A stretch of 64,000 bases of DNA from Turritopsis dohrnii (Eukaryota > Cnidaria > Hydrozoa > Anthoathecata > Oceaniidae): positions 620,001 to 684,000 of the forward strand of contig BQMF02000136.1 of the NCBI GenBank assembly GCA_027922465.2. The letters run 5' to 3'. Positions 13,683 through 23,200 of this stretch are shown in pieces. How positions within the stretch are numbered: position 1 is the first letter of the stretch; each line of letters opens with the position of its first letter. The position numbers and the translations under genes are program-made. Below the pieces are notes generated by a model. The model was not told the origin of the DNA and did no database searches. It saw nothing but the letters and a program-made list of their open reading frames with translations.

Positions 13683-13838
13683 ATGAGACAGACCTGTCGA
13701 AATACACATGGAAACTAAAAGCTGATCCGAAAACGTTCCAACTATGTTGGAGCATTGCTACAAAGGGCTTTCCCTACAAGTGTGGCACACGTAGATGTGA
13801 CCTTTGTCTTTCAGAAAAAGTGTCTATTATGTTGTAAT
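13683..13838 (+). pseudogene. Penelope-like GIY-YIG endonuclease C-terminal fragment
   Basis: The plus strand reads TDLSKYTWKLK and then GTRRCDLCLSEKVSIM. In Penelope-like elements the T-LSK-W-LK and RCDLCL-EK motifs end the GIY-YIG endonuclease domain. The orientation is opposite to the linker piece next to it, so the two ends come from different or inverted copies. Confidence 0.65.
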
Positions 13839-14189
13839 TTTTTACTCGCACAATAATTATATGTAGGTATATATACCTTTTTGACTCTCTAACAGCGAGA
13901 ACTTCTTTTTGGTTAGAAATAAATGATCACAGTTCAAGATAATCAACGTTTTTTCTGTTCTTTAAAATCCACTTAATATTGACCAACGAAATTTTTGTAA
14001 ATCCGATTCTGATTTTTGATGTAGACCAATAGAAAACGTCATGTTATCAGTTTGATTTTTATTGTGTGATTTGGCATTCGGTGGTGATCAAATTAATATC
14101 GTCATCTTCAGAGAACAGCCTCTTTAATCCCCTAGATCCTCTTAGACATAGAGGTTTGCACCTAAGAAGACTAAATTTGATTTTATGTT

Positions 14190-14745
14190 TTATCCAATTT
14201 TAACAGTGTGGATAAGTTGGTTCCTTTTTTCCGAAATCATCTCTGCTAGTCTGTTGAAAAAGGTGGAACATTCTCGCATACCACCAAAGCGAGTGAAAAC
14301 TAACGGTGTAAAGTTTCCTTGGTCAATACGGTTTATTCGTTGGTTATAATTTCTTTTCTTTGACTGTTCATTGCTTTTGTGTGATGCAGTTAGAGACTGA
14401 GATAAGTAGCTTTTAGCTGTAAGTTTGAAAACCTTAAGGTCAAAGTAGGCTACTTGCCCCTTAACCCTGAATCCGCGTGCAACAACATCGACACGAACAT
14501 GATTTGAGTTATTGGGTTGTTGACCTTCGCCGGTTACTTCTTGCAATACTGGTTCTGTTGATACATCTTTATAGCATTCCGACAGTAACTCTGCAGTGAA
14601 ATCTCTGACCTCATTGTGACCAATCGATATGAAGCCACCTTTTTGACACGAAAAAGCATGTTCCAGTTTGGAAGAAGCACCACAAATTGAGGGAAGACGC
14701 TTTAATTGTCTGTTATAGTGATGTGGTGAGCAATTTGATGCCCCG
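14190..14745 (-). pseudogene. C-terminal PD-(D/E)XK-like domain of a retroelement ORF
   Basis: The minus frame continues upstream of the visible ATG. It reads KLEHAFSCQKGGFISIGHNE, then RDFTAELLSE, VRVDVVARGF, VAYFDLKVFK, SFTPLVF-like GNFTPLVF and RLAEMISEKR. This pattern recurs at the C-terminus of reverse-transcriptase ORFs in invertebrate repeats. D in VRVDVV and D-x-K in FDLKV fit a PD-(D/E)XK nuclease core (inference), and a Cys/His cluster precedes it. The ORF ends at 14190. The upstream RT part is cut off by the SINE at 14776-15056 and probably continues at 15219-15715. Confidence 0.6.
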
Positions 14746-14775
14746 ACTTCTAAACTAGTTCAAGGGTTCTAATGT

Positions 14776-15056
14776 GCAGCGATGGTGTAGTGGTTAGTAC
14801 CTTTGAGTGCGACAGCTGTGACCCGTGTTCGAGTCCAGTCATGTCGTATCTCAATGCACCACTCCAATGTGCTTTAAAAGCAGCGTGTCAGCCCATTAGG
14901 AGCCATCGACTGACTGCACACTGGTCTTCGGGCAAGTTATACGTATTTCTGGCGGTAAGTCAACTATTAGTTGCAAGTCGGCGGGCGGAAGAACCAACCA
15001 TTACGGATGGAAGCTCAAGGACTGAAAACTCCCGTTACTTACTTGCTTACTTACTA
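14776..15056 (+). mobile_element. tRNA-derived SINE, family B
   Basis: A tRNA-like head has box A-like TGGTGTAGTGGTTAGTA at 14783-14799 and a strong box B GTTCGAGTCC at 14827-14836. The element ends in a tail of TTAC repeats at about 15035-15056. The acceptor-stem halves pair poorly, so it is not a working tRNA gene. It lies between two pieces of one minus-strand RT/nuclease ORF, which suggests it landed inside that element. Confidence 0.8.
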
Positions 15057-15218
15057 ATGCTAACTTTGTCAGTTATTTTTGATTTTATTTCTTGCAACAA
15101 GCCTTCATTTCTTTTCGGTTGACGGTTGATTTTTTGATTTGTTCACCACTAAGTTTGTCACTACTCATCCACAATAAATCAATAAATCAACCACAACGTT
15201 CAAATGGATTACAAACAG

Positions 15219-15715
15219 CTAACCCACCATATGCCACGGGAAGCGAGAATGATTTTCTTTCCTCATCATTGCACACGTAGCCGCTAAGAATTGCTTTCTG
15301 GAAACTGCCTCTAATAGCATTCTCTTAAGGCTGTTAATCAGCGGAGATGCATTTCTAAAAAGGTACGTGAATTTATGTTGAAAGTCAAAAACAAAAACTG
15401 CATAGGCGGCGTGGGGATTTGCTTCGGCTACTTGTGATAAGGTTTCGATTTCTTCCACCCATTGTCGTACAAGTTTTGAGACATAATTCTTTTTGCATTC
15501 GTTACTACCAACAATGGCTCCCAAATGACGGTTACCGTCTGTGGTAATTTGAACACCGGTACCATTAAATAATGCGACTGCTTCAGTGAGGTATTGTTCT
15601 TTCATAATTAACCAACTCTTACTTGCTTTTGCATGATAGGCGATATTTGGACCATGTCTTTTGGGGTCTGCGATACAGACGATGGGATGACGAAACATTT
15701 GGGCCAAATTTCTTT
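15219..15715 (-). pseudogene. Reverse-transcriptase C-terminal part of the RT/nuclease element
   Basis: The minus frame shows KASKSWLIMKEQYLTEA, GVQITTDGNRHLGAIVGS, KLVRQWVEEIETLSQVA and NPHAAYAVFVFDFQHKFTYLF. This matches the thumb/connection part of a retroelement RT common in invertebrate genomes; T-GxRHLGAxIG is its hallmark. The catalytic palm is missing from this copy. It probably belongs with the downstream nuclease-like piece at 14190-14745. Confidence 0.65.
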
Positions 15716-15720
15716 GGGAG

Positions 15721-15797
15721 ACGGGTCTGTGACGTCATCAAAATCTTTGATCGACGATATCTCTGTAACGGTGGGTCGTAGCAAAACGATCTCATAC
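15721..15797 (-). repeat. Short dispersed repeat (GATATCG motif), copy 1
   Basis: The reverse complement contains ATCAAAGATTTTGATGAC preceded by AGAGATATCGT. A second copy lies at 32706-32772 in TBL2 intron 1. About 65 bases align with scattered substitutions. Confidence 0.75.
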
Positions 15798-16198
15798 ATT
15801 TATTGATCAGTTTTTCGAGCTCTAAAACATAGGTACACTTCCCGTTGCCAATTCCATAATTTCATTTTTCTTGAACTTTTTTGGGTATGCCACAACGCAG
15901 GCTGAATATGGGTGGCGAGCGACGCCCCCTTGGCGTATAGTCCATAAGTTTGATGTTTACTTAAAAAATTTAAATTCTTTTGCTGATGGTACTCTGTGAT
16001 GGAGTGCACATCTATTTGTTTTTGTGAAAGTGTGGAGGAGGACGGATAGCGTGAACCGTGGAAACATGTAACAGCATGTCATTCTTTTGCTATTAGATCA
16101 ATGTCATTCAGAGAATAAAAGAAATTCATCTTTTCTAACTAGCAGTGCGAAAGAAAGAAGAGTCGTCGATTGTTTTGAACCATACTTCAGCTTCAGCG

Positions 16199-16402
16199 AC
16201 TAAGTCATGCCAGCAACTATAACAGTGTGAATCTCTCTGCTTTGCAGTCAGCGAGAGCGTAAGAATGATGTCCATGAAAGCCCAAATGGGGGCTTTACAT
16301 GCTCTAGGACCTCCTTCGCAGGACTCTCATTGATAACAGTACTTTAAGGAACTGAAGAGGCTATCCTGGGTAAATAATAAATAATAATAATAATAATAAC
16401 AG
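16199..16402 (+). mobile_element. SINE family A, 5'-truncated copy
   Basis: The body and 3' end match 12776-13010, including CTAGGACCTCCTTCGCAGGA and GAACTGAAGAGGCTATCCTG, followed by a TAA-rich tail. The tRNA-like head is missing and there is an internal deletion relative to the first copy. Confidence 0.8.
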
Positions 16403-16909
16403 TTTCAATTTTCATTTTCTATTAATCTTTTTGATGTCTGTTTGTGTTTCACATCTCTAGGAAGCAAGTAATATGGCGGACAATATGCGCCGAAAATTGG
16501 AAAAATTCGAAAGGTTTTGCCATGTCATCATGATTATGCAGTGACTGAATTTGAATTTTTACTTAAACCAACAGATTTAAGAAAACATTTCAAAGCAAGA
16601 TGTACGTGGTTTCATGATGACACTTACATTTGACATAACATGACCGATGATTTTCCTTGGCATGTCGTACGCATTGGAAACTGTTGATTATCAAGATATT
16701 TAACTTCTGATTTGTTAAATAAATTCAAGATTATTATCTTGCTTTTTCGGATGATTCAATGAGACATTAATAGGTCCATTAATGACCACATCTAACAATG
16801 CAAGGAATAATAAATACGTATATTTAAACTTAATTCGACATTAAAAACGCTCACCAATTTTATCTACACTTAGGCGTTTAAGAGACCCTCACAACAATGC
16901 AATATAATA

Positions 16910-16991
16910 CCCAGGTTTTCTTGAATTGTTGATATACGGGACATTAGTTTTTCGCCGCCGTTCCGTATATCAAAAAGGCAAGAATCCTGGG
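16910..16991. repeat. Small hairpin element
   Basis: Ends ACCCAGGTTTTCTT and AAGAATCCTGGGT are near-inverted, with an inner inverted pair GATATACGG and CCGTATATC. This is probably a very short MITE. Confidence 0.55.
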
Positions 16992-17085
16992 TAGGAGCCT
17001 GCATAACAATGCATAGCATGTGCATATCAAAAAATATATTTCTGTTTAACTACGATATTTCATCGAACTACACAGTCTTAAGCAG

Positions 17086-17363
17086 TTTTCCAATAGAAAA
17101 AATTGATACGCGTATCGTATTAAAATTTAACATCTGATTGGTCAGATTGTTTGATCTTGACATCTAATTGGCCAGATTGTTTGATCTTGATACGTTTCGG
17201 TACGTTACGTGAAAAGTTGAAATGAATTCAACTTTTTCAATGTAATACGGGTATCGAAACTTTTTTAAACAAAAGAATAATTACAAATAATTATCTCGAC
17301 AACCAATCAATGTGCTCAAAGTTATACGTGTTGATACGCGTATCTATTTTTTCTATTGGAAAA
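17086..17363. mobile_element. MITE with GATACGCGTATC in its termini
   Basis: The inverted ends are TTTTCCAATAGAAAAAATTG and its near-complement at 17338-17363, each followed inward by the palindrome GATACGCGTATC. Inside is a tandem duplication of a unit containing GATTGGTCAGATTGTTTGAT. No ORF is present. Confidence 0.7.
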
Positions 17364-19050
17364 TCGGCTTTATTTTTATGTTTTGACAGAGTTTAAACCA
17401 GGCTTAAAATCCAAGCATTGTTTTTTTAATGAACATGACCACTTTCGTGGAAAACCTGATAATGTTGGGAATCACCTTCAAAACAATGTCATCAATGCTA
17501 TAAATAAAAATAGAAATGGTGCTTGACACTTATGTGGATTTCCACTAGTAAAATTTTTTCCCTGCAGATCGGAAGAAATGTTACTGATCACGTGCGTGTG
17601 CTATACGTCTACGTTCACAGAATTTAATGTTCTGTTCCGCAGAATATCAAATTGAAACCTTATTCAGATTTGTGTGGAAACACGCGAAATTAAGAGTAAC
17701 TTCCACTTTTAAAAAATCCGCAAAAAAGATTCCTTAATGAATAGAAATGAGACTTTTTTGATTTTCAGCAACGAAGAGAGTCTTCCTCTTGAGATGTTAC
17801 ATTCGGATTTCTTCAGTAGTCATAAAAAACATATTTCTGATTGGTTAAGTTATAATCATGTTTCCGTCAAAAACGATGTTTGTTCTCTCGTCAGTAAGCG
17901 ATAGTTATCATTCCGTGTGAACCGGCCTTTAGGAAATTTCACCTTAATTAAACTCCAGCTGAAAAGCGATGCTACTGTAGAAATTGTTATGAATTCACAC
18001 CAAGCATGTGGTTTACAAAATCTGATTTTCACAACAGAATGAATATAGAACAGATTCAACATTTCTGCTGTTATTATACTGTTGAAAGAATTGATCAGAC
18101 TAATACATTCAGTTTTACATGAAATTTTTATAAACTTTCTTGTCAAAAGTTCTCTGCATGTAATCAAAGTGAAAATGCAAATTCAAGAAAGGCGCTTCTG
18201 AAGCCAGGAATAGTCCTGAAAAACTCTCCCATTTTGCTTCAAAATGATCAAAGAATTCTGAAATTCTGTAACGTGAAAAAAACCCAACAAAAACACATGA
18301 ACAGGAGTTTTGACAATTGAAATGAATATGGACAAACTCGATTCTTTTATGATGTCAAAAAAATCCTACATTTAATGAACAGACTGATAATAACTTTCTA
18401 TATACTTAATAGGTAGAAATCACATTTTTGTTATCAATCTATATCAATCACTTGATTAATCTTTATGATATCTTTTTGTTGTGTATTATTTTGTATTCTT
18501 ACTTAATCATGAGATTTATGAATTGTTTTTACAGATTGTTTTAGTCTATTATTTTACCAATTGATGAAGGCATCAGATTAAATGTTCCAGTTTTTAAAAA
18601 ACTGCTTTTTTTCGACTTGTTTCTCTGATATTGCATAAAAATGTAGAAGATAAAATACAACCACCAGGCTTTCAATAGGCCTGTTTATTGAAAAGGCAAA
18701 AGACATGCAAGGTTGGAAAAAAAAAACACTGATAGTTGATAACATGTTCGTTTAATTTAGAGAAATTACCTTCAAAGGAATAAATAAAATTATGTTGGCT
18801 ATAATGTTGTCACCTGTAACAACTTACTCCTATCCAATGGCCAACTTTTAGACGGTCCAGAATACATAAATAAGGCATCAAGTTCTAGATTCTTATCCAA
18901 TAAACAACAAACATGAAAAGATAAGAGGTTTTTCAAAAAAAAAAAATTGCTACAAAATTTTATATAGTCCATGTGTAATACAGTTTGTCAAGAGGAAAAT
19001 AAATTACTTGTGCAAGGCAGTATATATCATACATAAAATTATGACATTTT
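17364..19050. other. Non-coding; probable thioredoxin 3' UTR at its right end
   Basis: I see no protein-coding signal. On the minus strand an AATAAA (TTTATT at about 18684 on the plus strand) could serve as a polyadenylation signal about 370 bases after the thioredoxin stop. The rest is AT-rich without recognisable repeats. Confidence 0.35.
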
Positions 19051-19787
19051 TTATTTTCCACTCAACTTTGATAAGCTGTCTTTCAATTTTGCTTCAGATG
19101 CTCCAGTGATACCAATTTCTTTTGCTTCATTACCATCAGCGAAAAATTTGAATGTAGGCATAGCTGAAATACCATATCTTTCAGCTGTCTCAGAATTTTC
19201 ATCCACATCGATTTTAACGAATTTTATGGTCCCGTATTCCTCTGCCAATTTCTAAACAAAGATTGCAGTTTCAGAAAGAATTCTTACTTGTTTCCATTAA
19301 ATGATACTTTTCTAATTGATGTATCATTTACAAAATGTCAATGAATGATTAAGCCTGGTAGGGGCGCTATTTCCTTTTCGCACCCCCCTAACTGTATCTG
19401 ATCCTAGCCCTAACCCTAACCCTGACCCTAGGGGGTGCGAAAAGGAAATAGCGCCCCTGGTAGGTTGGTTACTTGCACACCGCACATCTTGGGGTGCTAG
19501 GGTATATATTTCAAATTTATATCTAGCTACCCTTTCAATTTCAATAATTTGGTTATGAGAAGTTATTTTCAAGAAGTACGATACGACATCTTTTTGAGAA
19601 CTTTCACCAGAAAAAAAACAACACACAAATCGACAAAGAGTATAATGTTAACTAACATAGATACCTCAAATATAGGTCCAATCATACGACATGGAGGACA
19701 CCAAGAAGCTGTGAAATCAACAGCTACTAGTTTATTGTCCTTGATAAGTTGTTCGAACTCTGAAAGTGTAGCAATTTTTTGCACCAT
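19051..19787 (-). CDS. TXN: Thioredoxin, two exons, WCPPC active site
   Basis: Coding exons are 19665-19787 (41 codons) and 19051-19251 (66 codons plus TAA), joined by a phase-0 GT-AG intron at 19252-19664. The 107-residue product is normal thioredoxin length. Visible landmarks are [10 protein letters not shown], Cys30 and Cys33, [13 protein letters not shown] and the cis-proline loop SAMPTF with Pro73. Thioredoxin reduces protein disulfides in the cytosol and is recharged by thioredoxin reductase. The active site reads WCPPCR instead of the canonical WCGPC(K/R), so Gly31 is Pro. The start is the ATG at 19787, since no upstream in-frame ATG exists and [11 protein letters not shown] aligns with known N-termini. 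It is divergent from TBL2, 504 bp away. Confidence 0.93.
19357..19461. repeat. Hairpin with telomere-like core, in thioredoxin intron
   Basis: Arms GGGGCGCTATTTCCTTTTCG (from 19361) and CGAAAAGGAAATAGCGCCCC (to 19457) are perfectly inverted over about 27 bp. The loop of about 45 bases contains CCCTAACCCTAACCCTGACC, close to the animal telomere repeat. The unit lies within intron 1 of the thioredoxin gene and does not touch the splice sites. Confidence 0.85.
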
Positions 19788-20291
19788 TTTGCTCAATATA
19801 TTATATATTTTAACGATAACGTGTTTCTATCACAGTGTCGCTAGCTGAAAGATAAAAAGCAAACACCCGTTTTGTAGTATTCAAACATTTTGCAACATCA
19901 GCAATTTATGTAAATCATGATGATGTCATCATAGGGATTGTGCATTGTCATCTTCATAATGACGAAAAAAGAACATTCAAAGTTTCTTAACGTCATCACT
20001 GAAAATATCTAGAAGGATATGAAAATATCTGGAAGGATATAGCAATTAAATATACATATACGCGTTAAATGAATATAGTGTATACCCACGAATAGCTATT
20101 GGGTGTAATTGACCAACAAATCAGATGTACCAGATTTTCCACATTTTCAATAGTAAGAACTTTCTCAGTAGAAAGTAAACACGGTTATGATCTCATTCCC
20201 TCCCTTCCTATTGTGATAGTACAGCACAAGGCTCGGAAAATGTCATCAACCGAACAAAATATATCACCTTTGCATCATCACGTTAGCCATA
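19788..20291. promoter_or_regulatory. Putative bidirectional promoter, thioredoxin/TBL2
   Basis: The two ATGs point away from each other with 504 bp between them. Within the gap are ATF/CREB-like TGATGTCATCA (about 19920) and AACGTCATCA (about 19989), and a 20-bp tandem pair of GAAAATATCTRGAAGGATAT (20018-20040 region). Transcription starts are not visible from sequence; the promoter call is inferred from geometry. Confidence 0.5.
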
Positions 20292-23200
20292 ATGGCGGAT
20301 TCTCATGCTGGCGGTATGGAAGAGGAACAAATAAATCTACCTTCGATATTGGTATTATCGATTATACTGGGTGCATTTGGAATCGTCATTTATATGCTCA
20401 TCTTTAAAAAGAAAACTGATAGTTCTGTGCAGGAATATGTTGATGTTCATGAGAATATAGGAAAGAAAGATAACATTAAAAATATAGAGAAGAGGAATCA
20501 AAATATTTCAAAAAAGAAATCTGGAAAAGAAAATATAATTAACCATAAGCTTCTTCTATCATCGTTAAAAGGACACACTGGTGTTGTTTTAGATGTGGAT
20601 TATAGTAGTAACGGAAAATATTTAGCATCCTGTTCTGAAGGTAATAATAATATGTGACGTTCCAGGGGATTTTGATAACAAATGATAATAAAACGTTTTT
20701 CAAAAAACATTAAAAACGTAAAAACAATAGAAAAAAACATTAGAAAATGTTTTGATAAAAACGATAAAACGTTTTTACCAAAATTTAAAAATGTTTCAAG
20801 AATTCGAAAGAGAAAATGTTTAAACGTTTCTTAAAACGTTTTATGCAGTGTATTAACATTAAAAACGTTTAAAGGTTTTATTGTTAAAAAAGTTTTATTG
20901 TTTTAAAACTTGAATTTTTTACTTTCAGGTTGCTCCACAGTAAACATAAAGTTAAGAAAGTTCAAAAAGATATTCAAAAAGAACGATATTTAATTCTCAA
21001 AATTCTTTCAGGAAGACCAGATACTGAACACAATAATCATTTTCACTCATAGTCGGTGAGCAGTTACTTCCCCAGCTGTTTAGCTAAGACGAAACTAAAG
21101 GCCGGTTTCCATATCAATCGCTGTGGTCGCGCGTATGAGTGTACTGATTTTTGATTCAGTCGCACACATCATTCATCAGTTCATCTCAGAACCTTAAAAT
21201 ATTATCAAAATGAAGTCCATAAAGATAACTAAAAACGTTGTGAAGCAATTTGATTAAGAGTGCATCTTCACTTAGTGAAAGTGAGATGTCTCTTAAAAAA
21301 GAATAATTAAGGTTTTCCCAGATCTGACATTTTCTGTAAAAATTATCCATTTTCAACGACTTTCGCCGGGTGAAAATACATCTTTATGAAAATAAACATG
21401 TAACTTTTCCCCGAGGAATTCTTTCAACTTCGTTTTATTATAGAATTAATAGAATTATAGCGGACGGTTTCTATTTGTAGTAACTTTTGAAACGGCTGTT
21501 GTTTCTTTAATCTTTAACTGAATGAGAACCAGGTAATCAGTGCATTAATATACTTACATGTGTTACCTGCAAATGTATTTATGAACAAGGTGCGTTCTTT
21601 TGTTTTGATTGAGTTTAATGAAGTCAATGTTTTTCTCTCAAGTGAATGGTTATACAAAATGTATTTTAACTGGTTATAATAACGAATTACAGCCACCAGT
21701 TATTACTGACATTATGTATTATGGATAAAACCGTATTCCAGGATTTAACTTCTAGCGTAAAACTACACTTATTCAGTACAATTTATAGCGTAATTATTTA
21801 TGACGTGGTCCTTGGACGACTATTTTCCATTGATTCCAGACCAACTAGGAACTCTTCTTGGACAGCGGAAGGCTAAAGTGTTTTGAGCGGGTTGAGTAAC
21901 TGAAAATGCTTTTTGTAAACAAAACTTAAATATCATTTTTATTCAGGTTGCCTTGATAGGGATAGACATAAGAAGGACACAAGTTGTACGTTTATGGTAT
22001 ATAGGCTAGTCTAAAGGTAATATACACTAAGGTTAGTAAGTTAGTAACAAAAAGCATAAATGTTCATTAATTTTCATCTTTTTTTATGTAAAAACGTTTA
22101 AACGTTTTTTCGAAAACAAAAAAAACCGTTTTTTACGAAAACGAAAAAACGTTTAAGAAAACGTTTACAACGTTTAAGAAAACGTTTACAACGTTGCGTA
22201 CATGATAAGAAAACGTTTTTTCGTCTGAAAAAACGTTTTTAAACAAAGTTTAAAACGATTAAACATAAAACGTTTTATCATTTGTTATCAAAATCCCCTG
22301 GAACATCACATAAGGGTTGTATAATTATTATGTTTTTTGTTTCCTCTTTGACTCTGTCTTGTGTATCTTAGCTCACACAGACCGCCCACTACGTCTTGGG
22401 GTATAACAAGTTGTGTGATGTTAGAGTTTCTGGAACTATTTTTTGTAATTTTTTATCGATGTGTTATTAGGCCGATGGAAATATTACGGGTCTATATTTT
22501 ATAGACCCGTAATATTTGTTTTGATTTTGTGAGAAAACTGCGCATGCGCAAAATTTCGGCAGTCAAAACATCTTGGCGCTCGCTATACATTTCGGTCATT
22601 TCCAGTATAAACAGAGAACTATGTGGTCTAATTCCGCCTATTATCTGCAACTCAACGAAGATGACAAAAAAAAATACCATCAAAAGTTAACATTGTGTGA
22701 TGGTAAAACGCTTCCAGATCCATGTTCACTCGAAGAATGTTCCTGGACTCAAAATATCATGAGACTACCAGATATAATGTGGGGTGATGTTTATAACTAC
22801 CTTATAAATTCAACAAGTGAATACACAAATGAGAAGCTTAAAGCTTACAAATCATTAGAGGCATGCAATTTCTTTGTATGTGGCCACGCTCAAGATGTAT
22901 TTCTTCAGGGGATATCCAAAGATTCAGAGTTCTGCTATGTCAAAAGCAAGGTTAGTTCTGTTGTATTTTTTTTAAAAGTATTGATATTGTCTTTATGTCA
23001 CCTGGTACAGGCTAGATAAGATAAAAATAAAATCTTTGATTTTTCAGGTCCTTCCAAGTCAAGGACAGGGTTAAAAAACAAAGTTGTATGATGTATGGAT
23101 TTGTCTTCACAAACAAAAAGCCTGGGTTTTAATGTATGGCCAATTTTACATGTATGGCGGGGTAAGTCTGCATTTTAACTGATAACTTTGGAAAATTTAT

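Noticed and set aside
14776..14850. A working tRNA gene
   Set aside because: Box A and B are good but the acceptor stem does not pair, and the sequence continues into a SINE body and TTAC tail.
19569..19796. Thioredoxin start at 19796 and read-through frame into the intron
   Set aside because: The codon at 19796 is TTG; the first ATG is at 19787. The frame after GPIFE is intron.
22573..22620. YqaJ-gene start at 22573
   Set aside because: That codon is TTG and lies next to the TIR; the ATG at 22621 gives the family N-terminus.
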